A DNA stretch of 9,175 nt from Bdellovibrionales bacterium (GTDB taxonomy: Bacteria > Bdellovibrionota > Bdellovibrionia > Bdellovibrionales > JAMPXM01), in assembly GCA_005792225.1 (NCBI GenBank), contig SXSP01000345.1:1-9175 (forward strand), written 5' to 3'. The notes under the pieces were generated by a model. It was given only the letters and a program-made list of their open reading frames with translations. It did no database searches and was not told where the DNA came from. The position numbers were made by a program, and so were the translations under genes. Shown here piece by piece: positions 1-5,770 of the stretch (position 1 is its first letter; each line of letters begins with the position of its first letter).

Positions 1-69
1 AACCAACGCTGGCTCGCGGACGCCGACTGGGTCCACCCTGTTGCAAATCGCTAGATGCGCTATCAATAT

Positions 70-678
70 TCATAACAAATCACCCATCGCACATGGTTGA
101 AGGCTTACGGCGTAGGAGCCGAGATCCGACAGGCGTTCATCGCAGGCGTTTCCGAACGTCTGGGTTAATGATCCTCGGGCGCATCGCACGTGAGCGTGCC
201 CATCGGCGTGGCGCGCTTCGTGGACGATCGTTTCTGCGAGAAGGTGAGCATCTTCAAATTTCGCGGCGAACGGGCAAATAACGATGGTTGAAGAAGACGC
301 CGAGTAATACGCAACGGCACCGCCGCCGCATCCTGCGTCCCGCTCACCGGCTAAAGAAATGCGCGAAGTTCTCGCGCGAGCAAAATCCAAGGGCGAACCA
401 ACCAAGAGAGATGGGCCGAACGAGTGGCTTCCGTTAAACTGCCCATCGCTCACAGTCTTCAATACGTGGACGGCCTTCACCGTAAGATAAGAAAGATTGG
501 TCAGCTCGCAATGCTGGTAGCGATGGATTCCGTGATCGATGGAGAAGAGTCTCTCCATTGCTGGGACTTGATTTCTATTCAAGCATTGGGGGTCGGTCTT
601 GGCCCAAGCGAAGCCCGAAAAAACGAGGGGCAGCACAAAACCGAAACGGCGGCCTAGGGACAAATTGATAAACGACAT
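70..678 (-). CDS. Exported HExxHxxGxxH zinc-peptidase-like protein, single-domain copy (202 aa)
   Basis: I chose ATG at 678 because GGAG lies 5 bases upstream and the protein then opens with a signal peptide (roughly residues 1-26, ending SGFAWA before KTDPQC); the longer open frame to 798 adds 40 unlikely residues. Residues 153-163 read HEARHADGHAH, an exact HExxHxxGxxH, the extended zinc motif of metzincin metallopeptidases, followed by C166. No conserved Met-turn is evident. Cysteines 32, 57, 117, 135, 166 and 179 all align with cysteines of the paralogue at 4382-5770, which suggests three disulfides in an oxidising compartment. Other shared blocks are HRYQHC (52-57), YLTxKA, PLDF, and ACDE followed by GxYA (178-190). 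The protein stops about 12 residues after the conserved block, whereas the paralogue carries about 265 more. It is divergent from the small exported gene at 825. Peptidase activity is inferred from the motif only; the substrate is unknown. Confidence 0.85.
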   Translation of the reverse strand: MSFINLSLGRRFGFVLPLVFSGFAWAKTDPQCLNRNQVPAMERLFSIDHGIHRYQHCELTNLSYLTVKAVHVLKTVSDGQFNGSHSFGPSLLVGSPLDFARARTSRISLAGERDAGCGGGAVAYYSASSSTIVICPFAAKFEDAHLLAETIVHEARHADGHAHVRCARGSLTQTFGNACDERLSDLGSYAVSLQPCAMGDLL

Positions 679-824
679 CGCATCTCCGGAAAGCGGAAGT
701 TTTAAGCGCTCCTGAAGTTGTTTGCCAGAAGATTTTTCAGTTGTAAAAGCAGCTAGGTCATTCGTTACAACTCTGCTACAAACGGGCGAATCAAACACGC
801 TCTATGGAGCAATGTGGAGTTAAA
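679..824. promoter_or_regulatory. Divergent intergenic region of module copy 1, with an inverted repeat
   Basis: These 146 bases separate two outward-facing start codons and must hold both promoters. A perfect 8-base inverted repeat, AGTTGTAA at 739-746 and TTACAACT at 765-772, is separated by 18 bases and could be an operator. I see no convincing -35/-10 pair. The part next to the peptidase start (about 684-712) resembles the matching part of the second divergent region (about 5776-5803): CTCCGG, an AAAG run, then GTTTTA and a GCTC-like block. This supports common descent of the two modules. Regulatory function is inferred. Confidence 0.45.
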
Positions 825-1238
825 ATGAAGCTGGTTCATGCTCTCGTTCTCGCCTTTCTGTTCGTATCCGTTGCTCAAGCTGAAGATTCAAAGACGACGT
901 ATGTCTGTGATGGCCGTTTTCATAAGGGGCAGGTGACGAAGATCGTCGTCTCCTGGAATGACGAAGGCAGTGAGCTCCGACTCTCTTACGTTGACCGCGC
1001 TGGGAAACGGAAGAAGGACATCGGGACTCCCTACGGCGAGATGGGTACGGGCTACAGCCTGAAGAACCTCGGCTACAAGATCTTCATCGGCGGCCGCACA
1101 AAAACGGCAGCTGACGGCACGGAACTCTACCGCGCAGAGATCGCAAGTGATCTCGGCGTCACAGCGGTCTTCTGGTGCCAGAAAGATGAACCTCAAAAAC
1201 CCACGGTAAATACCGGCTCGGCAGATTCCTCGCGGTAA
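825..1238 (+). CDS. Small exported two-cysteine protein, copy 1 (137 aa)
   Basis: ATG at 825 has GGAG 5 bases upstream and opens directly into a signal peptide (MKLVHALVLAFLFVSVAQA, cleavage after residue 19); the ATG at 804 would bury it behind seven residues. The mature part is about 118 residues with only two cysteines, C28 and C118, so one long-range disulfide is likely. Alternating polar and hydrophobic segments suggest a beta-rich fold. The pattern YxCxG, G-x-VT-x-I, S at 43, a tyrosine near 55, xLK at 79-80 and a closing CQ is shared with the gene at 5903-6316, which is also exactly 137 residues long. I do not recognise a named family. Its divergent partner is a zinc-peptidase-like gene, as for the other copy, so an inhibitor, chaperone or co-exported partner is possible. 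A terminator follows at 1271. Confidence 0.82.
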   Translation: MKLVHALVLAFLFVSVAQAEDSKTTYVCDGRFHKGQVTKIVVSWNDEGSELRLSYVDRAGKRKKDIGTPYGEMGTGYSLKNLGYKIFIGGRTKTAADGTELYRAEIASDLGVTAVFWCQKDEPQKPTVNTGSADSSR

Positions 1239-1270
1239 TCCTTTTACTTCGCAAGATGGCTCAAAGAGAG

Positions 1271-1295
1271 CGGCGGCCCCAATAGCCGCCGTTTT
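1271..1295 (+). terminator. Rho-independent terminator after the small exported gene
   Basis: A perfect 7-bp GC-only stem (CGGCGGC at 1271-1277, GCCGCCG at 1285-1291) with a 7-base loop is followed by TTTT. It lies 33 bases after the stop of the + strand gene. It also sits immediately past the stop codon of the - strand acetyltransferase; read in that direction the trailing T tract is poorer, so it may work weakly both ways. Confidence 0.8.
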
Positions 1296-1747
1296 CATTT
1301 CACCGGGATGTCAAAGTGAATGGGCTCCTCAGAGACACCCATGGATTCATACAGGCGAACGGCCGGAGTATCGACCTTATCGGCTTGAACGAAGATTGCC
1401 CAAGCGCCGTAATCCTTGGCCATCGACTGCAATCTTTCAATCAGAGCTCTCGCGATCCCTCTCCGCCGAAAAGCTTCGTCAACGGCTAAATCATAGATAT
1501 AGATCTCACTGCGTTCCTGTTCGTACTTTTCGAGGACGTAGGCGATCAACCCACCGACGACTCGAGAGCCTTCGAGCGCGGCGAGCGCTATGAAAGTGGG
1601 GCGGGAGAGAAGCTGGGTGAGATAGTAATCGCTAGGTCTATTCGAGAGATGAGTTTTTTGGTCTCCGAAAGCATCCGCAAAAACAAGGTTGAGTTCGCGC
1701 AAGATCGTAAGATCCGTTGGCTCGAGCTTTTTGTACGATAAAGACAT
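1295..1747 (-). CDS. GNAT acetyltransferase of the AAC(3)-I aminoglycoside 3-N-acetyltransferase type (150 aa)
   Basis: Members of this family transfer an acetyl group from acetyl-CoA to the 3-amino group of the deoxystreptamine ring of aminoglycosides such as gentamicin, in the cytoplasm. The match to my memory of AAC(3)-I enzymes is strong across the C-terminal two thirds: FIALAA (52-57), VVGxLxAYVL, then SEIYIYDLAV (80-89), the acetyl-CoA loop RRRGIA (94-99), VQAD (120-123), PAVRLY and the ending HFDI (144-147). The 150-residue length fits. ATG at 1747 is preferred over the in-frame TTG at 1750 because GGGAGG (1755-1760) then lies 7 bases away. A promoter candidate sits just upstream. Codon use does not look foreign, and no integron or transposon sequence is visible, so it is probably an intrinsic chromosomal homologue. 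Whether it confers resistance cannot be told from sequence. Confidence 0.9.
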   Translation of the reverse strand: MSLSYKKLEPTDLTILRELNLVFADAFGDQKTHLSNRPSDYYLTQLLSRPTFIALAALEGSRVVGGLIAYVLEKYEQERSEIYIYDLAVDEAFRRRGIARALIERLQSMAKDYGAWAIFVQADKVDTPAVRLYESMGVSEEPIHFDIPVK

Positions 1748-1768
1748 CAATGATCCTCCCGCAGGAGA

Positions 1769-1797
1769 ATCGTAAACAGAACTGAATCGTCACTCAA
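1769..1797 (-). promoter_or_regulatory. Candidate sigma-70 promoter of the AAC(3)-I-like gene
   Basis: Read on the - strand, TTGAGT (1797-1792; 4 of 6 consensus) and TACGAT (1774-1769; 4 of 6) are separated by exactly 17 bases. Transcription would begin near 1762, giving a leader of about 15 bases that contains GGGAGG (1760-1755). A 4-bp CTCC/GGAG pairing could fold over this ribosome binding site. Match quality is moderate, and the element is inferred. Confidence 0.4.
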
Positions 1798-1808
1798 TGA
1801 TTTAAGAA

Positions 1809-1835
1809 GAAGGCCCGTCGTCCCGACCGGCCTTC
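1809..1835 (-). terminator. Probable terminator hairpin after the repeat-protein gene
   Basis: On the - strand GAAGGCC pairs with GGCCTTC (7 bp); an inner GTCG/CGAC 4-bp extension closes around a 3-base loop after one G-G mismatch. It starts 6 bases past the stop of the repeat protein. The sequence after it (TTCTTAAA) is only partly T-rich, so termination efficiency is uncertain. It would separate this gene from the acetyltransferase downstream on the same strand. Confidence 0.55.
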
Positions 1836-1841
1836 ATCAGC

Positions 1842-2300
1842 TCATCTTTTTTTCTTGCCGGGTTTTCCCGGCTTCTTGCCTTGATAGTAAGTGGTGCTGG
1901 AACCCGGTGGCCTCCACGAGCTTCCCCCGCGGCTGTAGAAGGTCGAGTTCGCTCCCGGGGGACGCCACGCGCTTCCACCGTTACTGTAGAACGTGGAGTT
2001 GGAACCTGGCGGATGCCAAGACGAGCCGCCGTTACTGTAAAAGGTCGAATTTGAACCGGGTGGGTGCCAGGCACTTCCGCCGTTGCTGTAGAACGTTGAA
2101 TTCGAGCCGGGTGGATGCCATGCGCTTCCGCCGCAGCTGTAGAATGTCGAGCTTGAACCAGAGGGTGACCATGCCGAGCAATCAAGTGCCTTGGCCTCAC
2201 GGTACTCTTTAAAGACGAGATCGGCTGGGCTTAATCCCAAGCCAATCAGTGAGACCGTGAAGGTCTGCACCGCGAGGCTAACGAACTGCTTCTTTTCCAT
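1842..2300 (-). CDS. Six-repeat Ser/Trp/Tyr/Asn/Gly-rich protein with WxPPG units and basic tail (152 aa)
   Basis: ATG at 2300 is preceded by GGAG at 7 bases; the open frame continues upstream to 2369 but without such support. Residues 1-40 are leader-like: two lysines, a hydrophobic stretch at 6-23, then a polar segment ending at C41. Residues 42-143 are six tandem 17-residue units with consensus SAWHPPGSNSTFYSNGG; the middle three are almost identical and the outer ones diverged (SPSG in unit 1, TTYYQ in unit 6). The last residues, GKKPGKPGKKKR, are strongly basic. Only C41 and C56 are cysteines. I recognise no family. Possibilities are an exported adhesive or amyloid-like surface protein, or a multi-core peptide precursor. 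The N terminus is an unusual Sec signal because its c-region is long. It is divergent from an operon with two oxygenase-like genes, which may act on it (inference). Confidence 0.72.
   Translation of the reverse strand: MEKKQFVSLAVQTFTVSLIGLGLSPADLVFKEYREAKALDCSAWSPSGSSSTFYSCGGSAWHPPGSNSTFYSNGGSAWHPPGSNSTFYSNGGSSWHPPGSNSTFYSNGGSAWRPPGANSTFYSRGGSSWRPPGSSTTYYQGKKPGKPGKKKR
1872..2177. repeat. Six tandem 51-bp in-frame repeats
   Basis: The DNA behind the six 17-residue units is a 306-bp tandem array with a 51-bp period, all in frame with the - strand gene. The units differ at scattered positions, many of them synonymous, so the array is maintained rather than freshly expanded. Such arrays can change copy number by recombination or slippage, making repeat number a likely strain-variable trait. 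Because GC-rich repeats lack stops, two spurious open frames cross the array. Confidence 0.9.
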
Positions 2301-2476
2301 TACTTTCTCCTCAAATGGGGTTGGTGTGCTTGCAGCCCGCTGGGATTTGCAACAAGGGTGCCCTCCCATTCGGTGTCAGACTGAGTCTGGTATCTATGTG
2401 CGCGCTTCTTGCTTTATCAGTGTCACGTAGAAAGCAAGTGGCAGATTGCTACCTTACCGGAAGAGGTCAGACCCCG
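2301..2476. promoter_or_regulatory. Divergent intergenic region with a 13-bp palindrome and an 8-bp inverted repeat
   Basis: This 176-base gap separates the repeat-protein start (- strand) from the oxygenase operon (+ strand). CAGACT-G-AGTCTG at 2377-2389 is a perfect palindrome around one central base, a typical operator geometry. At 2408-2415 and 2431-2438 CTTGCTTT and AAAGCAAG form an 8-base inverted repeat with a 15-base spacer, which could be an operator or a leader hairpin of the operon. I found no convincing -35/-10 pair. Joint control of both transcripts is inferred. Confidence 0.4.
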
Positions 2477-3172
2477 ATGCGAGTTCTCGAGAAGATCAAT
2501 CCCGAAATAGTCGAGTCACTCAACCTTTTTAAGGACTGGGTTTTCAGGCCCGAGATTCAGGAGTCGCTAAGAGGAGAGATCTCGAAAAATAAGTACGAAC
2601 TCTATGACGGAGGACAATCGGAGGCTTCAACGTCTCTTGAATATCTCTCATCGCTCGATCACAAAAGGCACGACGGTTATCCCCCGGAGCTTCGTGGACT
2701 CGATTTAAACTACGACACGGTGAAAAAACTCGATCACGGCTTTGACGACGCATTTGTAAACGAGATTCGCGACATCAATTTCAAGACGGATTCTCTCCTC
2801 CAAATCTATTTGGGCGCGAAGATTTCGGCCCTCAAGGCGTTCTATCCCGAGCAGGGTTACATCGCCTGGCACACGAACTGGAATGCTCCCGGCTACAACA
2901 TCATCTTCACGTATTCGCCTACGGGGAGCGGCTACTGGAGGCATATCGACCCGACAAATGCGACCTCCATCACACCGACCCCTGAGAACATGGTGCACAT
3001 ATCCGACACTCCCGGTTGGCACTGCAAGGTTGGTTACTTCGGCAGTCAAACTGAAACGAACAAGCTGGTCTGGCATTCCGCTTACACGAACGAGCCGCGA
3101 GTGACGCTCGCTTATCTGATCTACGAAGAGAACATCTGGAAAGATATCGTAAAAGAAATCGAGGAGGCATGA
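2477..3172 (+). CDS. 2OG-Fe(II) oxygenase-like protein with an H-x-N motif (231 aa)
   Basis: I start at ATG 2477, which has GAGG 10 bases upstream; the longer open frame to 2315 runs through intergenic repeats and lacks similar support. The C-terminal half looks like the double-stranded beta-helix of 2-oxoglutarate/Fe(II) oxygenases: WHTNWNAPG (131-139), GYWRHID (152-158), GW at 180-181, then VWH (H200) and R208 followed eight residues later by a hydrophobic strand. In this family the iron ligands are normally HxD/E and a distal His, with an Arg binding 2-oxoglutarate. Here the first motif is H132-T-N134, so the acidic ligand is missing or elsewhere. I recall similar HTN-x-N-x-PG blocks in phage oxygenase-like proteins, unverified. 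No signal peptide, so cytoplasmic. Its stop overlaps the next gene's start. The substrate is unknown; the divergent repeat protein is a candidate. Confidence 0.65.
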   Translation: MRVLEKINPEIVESLNLFKDWVFRPEIQESLRGEISKNKYELYDGGQSEASTSLEYLSSLDHKRHDGYPPELRGLDLNYDTVKKLDHGFDDAFVNEIRDINFKTDSLLQIYLGAKISALKAFYPEQGYIAWHTNWNAPGYNIIFTYSPTGSGYWRHIDPTNATSITPTPENMVHISDTPGWHCKVGYFGSQTETNKLVWHSAYTNEPRVTLAYLIYEENIWKDIVKEIEEA

Positions 3173-3636
3173 TGGAAACGCAAATTCAGATCAGCCCTGA
3201 AAAGATCGTCTTACGTGAGGACTCACGTTACATTTTTCAACCCCGCTTCGTCGACGACGAGAGAACGATCGTCAAAGCCATCGTTCTTTTTCCGGACGGA
3301 AGCTTGAGAGAAATGGAAGCCGAGCGTGACGACGCGGACTCACCACTCGTTCGCGATGTCTTCTTGCAATACTCCGAAGCGGAGATCGAAATGCACACGC
3401 ACCGCGAACGCTGCATGATCCAGAAGATGCAGGCGGTCGAGCAGAGAGCCCGTGAAGACCAAGCGCGCCGTGAGCAGCTCGACAAGCTCTTCCAAGCAAA
3501 ATCCGAGGCTCTACAGATGGAGGGAGTTAAAGGTTGCAAGGACGCCACCATCACCCGGCGCATTCGGAGTGCGAAGACCGTTACCGAAGTACATTCACTC
3601 GCGGCATATGCTCTCATGATGGGAACCGAATGCTGA
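3172..3636 (+). CDS. Unknown charged, coiled-coil-like protein in the oxygenase operon (154 aa)
   Basis: Two consecutive ATGs (3169 and 3172) overlap the previous gene's stop as ATGATG; the strong GGAGG at 3163-3167 is only 1 base from the first but 4 from the second, so 3172 is slightly favoured. Residues 10-50 look beta-rich (REDSRYIFQPRF, then IVKAIVLFPDGS). Residues about 68-118 are a highly charged helix rich in E, R, Q and K with few hydrophobics, probably coiled-coil. The last 30 residues contain TRRIRSAKTVTEVHSLAAYA and end at C154. There is no signal peptide. I do not recognise a family. The start-stop overlaps on both sides point to translational coupling and balanced synthesis with the two flanking oxygenase-like proteins, so it may be an adaptor or partner subunit (inference). 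Confidence 0.7.
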   Translation: METQIQISPEKIVLREDSRYIFQPRFVDDERTIVKAIVLFPDGSLREMEAERDDADSPLVRDVFLQYSEAEIEMHTHRERCMIQKMQAVEQRAREDQARREQLDKLFQAKSEALQMEGVKGCKDATITRRIRSAKTVTEVHSLAAYALMMGTEC

Positions 3637-4391
3637 CGCCACGGGTGAACCGAAATCTCAAGATTCGTTGGGAGGAGCCCTTTTTGATCATCGATGATGT
3701 CCTCGAGAACGTCGATGAATTCAGAGCCCAACTCTGGGCGGAAGGAAATTTCAGCCACGCGCAGGGAAGTTCGCTCGTCCCTGATGTCGGTCCGTCGCAC
3801 AATTGGCGTCAAGTCTTGAGTTCAGAAAAATTCCCCGCAGAATTCCGCGAGGCCATCGCAGAATTCCAGATGGTGGCTCCTGATGAGCGCACGCTTTACA
3901 ACACAAATTGTTTATTCTCGGATATGAAGGTTGAGACCCGTCGTGCCCGGGCGTCCTACTATCCTCACTCCGACTGGCACGGGGAGGGCGAGATCCCAAT
4001 CGTGTTCAACCTTTGGCTTCACGATGGTGGTGGAGGAACCGGATTTTTTACCTACGATGGTCACCACAGTCTTTCGTCCATGTCGCCGGAGCTTCGCCAC
4101 TTCGCAGAGAATTACATCGACGCCTCCTCAGAAAACTTGGACGAGGGCTCAGCACTCCAGGCCTACAACAGTGATTTCCGCGGTAACGACGAATGGAAAC
4201 TCTGGAAAGTCGCCGAGATGAAGAAAAACCGCGCCTTCGTCTACTGCGGCGATCTCTGGCATCGCGTTCTCATCCCGCGAGGGGAATTTACTTATCCGAA
4301 TGCGCGTTACTCATTCGTCGCCTTTTCGAAAGGCGGCTCCGATCGCTTTCTAGATCAAAGCGGCGCCCGAAAACTTCTCGCTCAGATTTGA
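3630..4391 (+). CDS. 2OG-Fe(II) oxygenase with complete facial triad (253 aa)
   Basis: ATG at 3630 overlaps the previous stop as ATGCTGA with GGGA 5 bases upstream; the open frame back to 3534 merely shadows the previous gene. The N-terminal FLIIDDVLENVDEFR (18-32) matches the 'iv-D-dfL-x-npd-x-r' opening seen in several such oxygenases (I think of the DUF6445 group, uncertain). Catalytic features are in order: PHSD with H113 and D115, GGGGTGFF (133-140) as the glycine turn and next strand, distal H211 in LWHRV, and R226-Y-S228, the RxS that binds 2-oxoglutarate. The protein should therefore bind Fe(II) and couple 2-oxoglutarate decarboxylation to oxidation, probably hydroxylation, of an unknown substrate in the cytoplasm. 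Its end overlaps the convergent gene by 10 bases. Confidence 0.8.
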   Translation: MLTPRVNRNLKIRWEEPFLIIDDVLENVDEFRAQLWAEGNFSHAQGSSLVPDVGPSHNWRQVLSSEKFPAEFREAIAEFQMVAPDERTLYNTNCLFSDMKVETRRARASYYPHSDWHGEGEIPIVFNLWLHDGGGGTGFFTYDGHHSLSSMSPELRHFAENYIDASSENLDEGSALQAYNSDFRGNDEWKLWKVAEMKKNRAFVYCGDLWHRVLIPRGEFTYPNARYSFVAFSKGGSDRFLDQSGARKLLAQI

Positions 4392-5770
4392 TCAAGACTT
4401 TCCGACCAAACCAATGGGCCCACGAGATCCGAGACATGAGTCGACTCAAGGCCGGGTGCGGGTTTCTCGTCTTTGCCGAATTCGAGGAGGGTCACCTGAC
4501 CTTGTCGATTGAGCTTCAAAATATAGGGAACAAGACGAGGGCCGAACCAAGGAACCGCTGCTCTCGCCGAAAACTCAAATCCGATGGGAAGCGTGCGGGC
4601 ACTCGACATGGATTCCCAGTCTGAAGGGATGGGAATTGCGCGGCCATTGCCCGTCAGAATAAAGGCGACATCCCTCATCGGCAATCCGAACCAACGAACG
4701 GCTTGATTCGATCGCATGAAACTCAAACCCGCTGCGCCAGGTATCTTAATATGTTTAGGACGCTCAAACCCCTCAGGACCCGCGCACGTGAGATAGTCTG
4801 AGTAAAGAATGCACCTCATATCGCCAATCTTCTCGAAGTCGCGAAACTTAGAAGCCATTTCGCTGTCCATCGGCGGGAAGATACGATTCTTGGCGCTTTT
4901 GATCTCTCCATCGAAGGCGTACTCGTAATATTTTGTGGGATCAGCTGTGATAAAGCGCAAAACTCCGTTCGGAGCAACTTGCGCAATGGTTCCTCGCGGA
5001 ACCCGGGAGGCCATTTTCGTAATCTTTTTTCCGTCGTAAAATGCAAGCTCGCCGGAGTTCAGGACGAGAGCAGCACCTTCTTTAAGGTCGCCGGGAAGTG
5101 CATTGAATCTCCAGCGCAGAGAGTCTCGCGTTCTCTCCCTCACATCACTCTTTTCGGAGTCATTTAGAACAGACGTCCTGAGCGCGCCGATGGCGAACTC
5201 GATCTCTGTTGCGTAGGCGCCGTAGGACCGTGTGCTCTCATCGCATGCCTCAGATGAGCCCATGAACTTTCGTCGATTGCATGAGACGTGGGGATTGCCG
5301 TCAAAGTGTTTGGCTTCGTGCATGATCACCGAAGCAACATGAAACGCAGACCGGTCCTTTGCGCTCGAAGGACAAACGCGAATGGCGTCGCGTTCTCTCG
5401 CATCGTGATGGCCGTCCAGTGAGCCGTCGCAAACGCGGTCGCCGGGGTGTCCCAGGTAGATCTTTTTTATTCTAGAATTTAAGAAATCGAGAGGGGTCGT
5501 GCGGATGATCCCTTCCACGAAGATGCTTGAACCATCGAACTCGGATGAGGAGAGATCGCGGATCATCAAAATTGCTTTTGCCGTTAAATACGGGAAGTTG
5601 TCCAAATCGCAGTGCTGGTAGCGATGGCCGCCTAAGACAACCTCGAAGTCCCTCTCAAAAGCCTCAGCGACGCGAGAGCGCGGAAAGCAATTCGGATCAG
5701 TTGCTCCTTCGGCGATCGAGGTCGCGAAGACCGCGGCCGCGAGGATCGCCGTCAGCACTAAATTCGTCAT
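4382..5770 (-). CDS. Exported HExxHxxGxxH zinc-peptidase-like protein with extra C-terminal domain (462 aa)
   Basis: ATG at 5770 has GGAG 6 bases upstream. Residues 1-23 are a signal peptide (cleavage probably after IAEGA). The N-terminal domain (24-195) is paralogous to the gene at 70-678: by hand I count roughly 60 identities over about 165 residues. It carries HEAKHFDGNPH at 151-161, again an exact HExxHxxGxxH, and cysteines 28, 54, 114, 133, 164 and 176 in matching positions. Residues about 225-462 form a domain absent from the shorter copy, with recurring strand-turn-strand segments (VLNSGELAFYDG, VAPNGVLRFIT, ILTGNGRAIPI, KLNRQGQVTLLEF) that look propeller-like. This domain may bind a substrate or a surface. 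The protein is likely periplasmic or secreted. The divergent small exported gene at 5903 repeats the arrangement of the first copy. Proteolysis is inferred from the motif. Confidence 0.87.
   Translation of the reverse strand: MTNLVLTAILAAAVFATSIAEGATDPNCFPRSRVAEAFERDFEVVLGGHRYQHCDLDNFPYLTAKAILMIRDLSSSEFDGSSIFVEGIIRTTPLDFLNSRIKKIYLGHPGDRVCDGSLDGHHDARERDAIRVCPSSAKDRSAFHVASVIMHEAKHFDGNPHVSCNRRKFMGSSEACDESTRSYGAYATEIEFAIGALRTSVLNDSEKSDVRERTRDSLRWRFNALPGDLKEGAALVLNSGELAFYDGKKITKMASRVPRGTIAQVAPNGVLRFITADPTKYYEYAFDGEIKSAKNRIFPPMDSEMASKFRDFEKIGDMRCILYSDYLTCAGPEGFERPKHIKIPGAAGLSFMRSNQAVRWFGLPMRDVAFILTGNGRAIPIPSDWESMSSARTLPIGFEFSARAAVPWFGPRLVPYILKLNRQGQVTLLEFGKDEKPAPGLESTHVSDLVGPLVWSESLDQI

Noticed and set aside
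1..69. Left-edge sequence after the stop of the short peptidase gene
   Set aside because: No terminator, gene or remnant of the long copy's extra domain was found; too short to call.
888..1298. 136-codon open frame antisense to the small exported gene
   Set aside because: It overlaps a well-supported signal-peptide gene and its terminator, and the translation looks random.
1872..2177. CRISPR array
   Set aside because: The period is continuous with no spacers, and the repeats translate into a regular protein.
1802..2212. Long open frames in other phases across the 51-bp repeat array, on both strands
   Set aside because: They arise because a tandem repeat without stops in one unit has none in the others. 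They lack ribosome binding sites, and their composition (Arg/Thr/Ala or Arg/Ser rich) is that of out-of-phase translation.
2315..2476. N-terminal extension of the first operon gene with a hydrophobic stretch (about SLVSMCALLALSV) that could mimic a signal peptide
   Set aside because: It runs through the palindrome and the inverted repeat of a divergent promoter region and has no good ribosome binding site; the 2477 start fits a cytoplasmic oxygenase.
3237..3812. 191-codon antisense open frame across the oxygenase operon
   Set aside because: The composition is rich in Ser and Arg as expected of antisense frames, and the sense genes have clear motifs and coupled starts.
1295..4391. Mobile element inserted between the two module copies
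   Set aside because: The position between duplicated pairs is suggestive, but I see no transposase, integrase, terminal repeats or target-site duplication, and base composition looks uniform.
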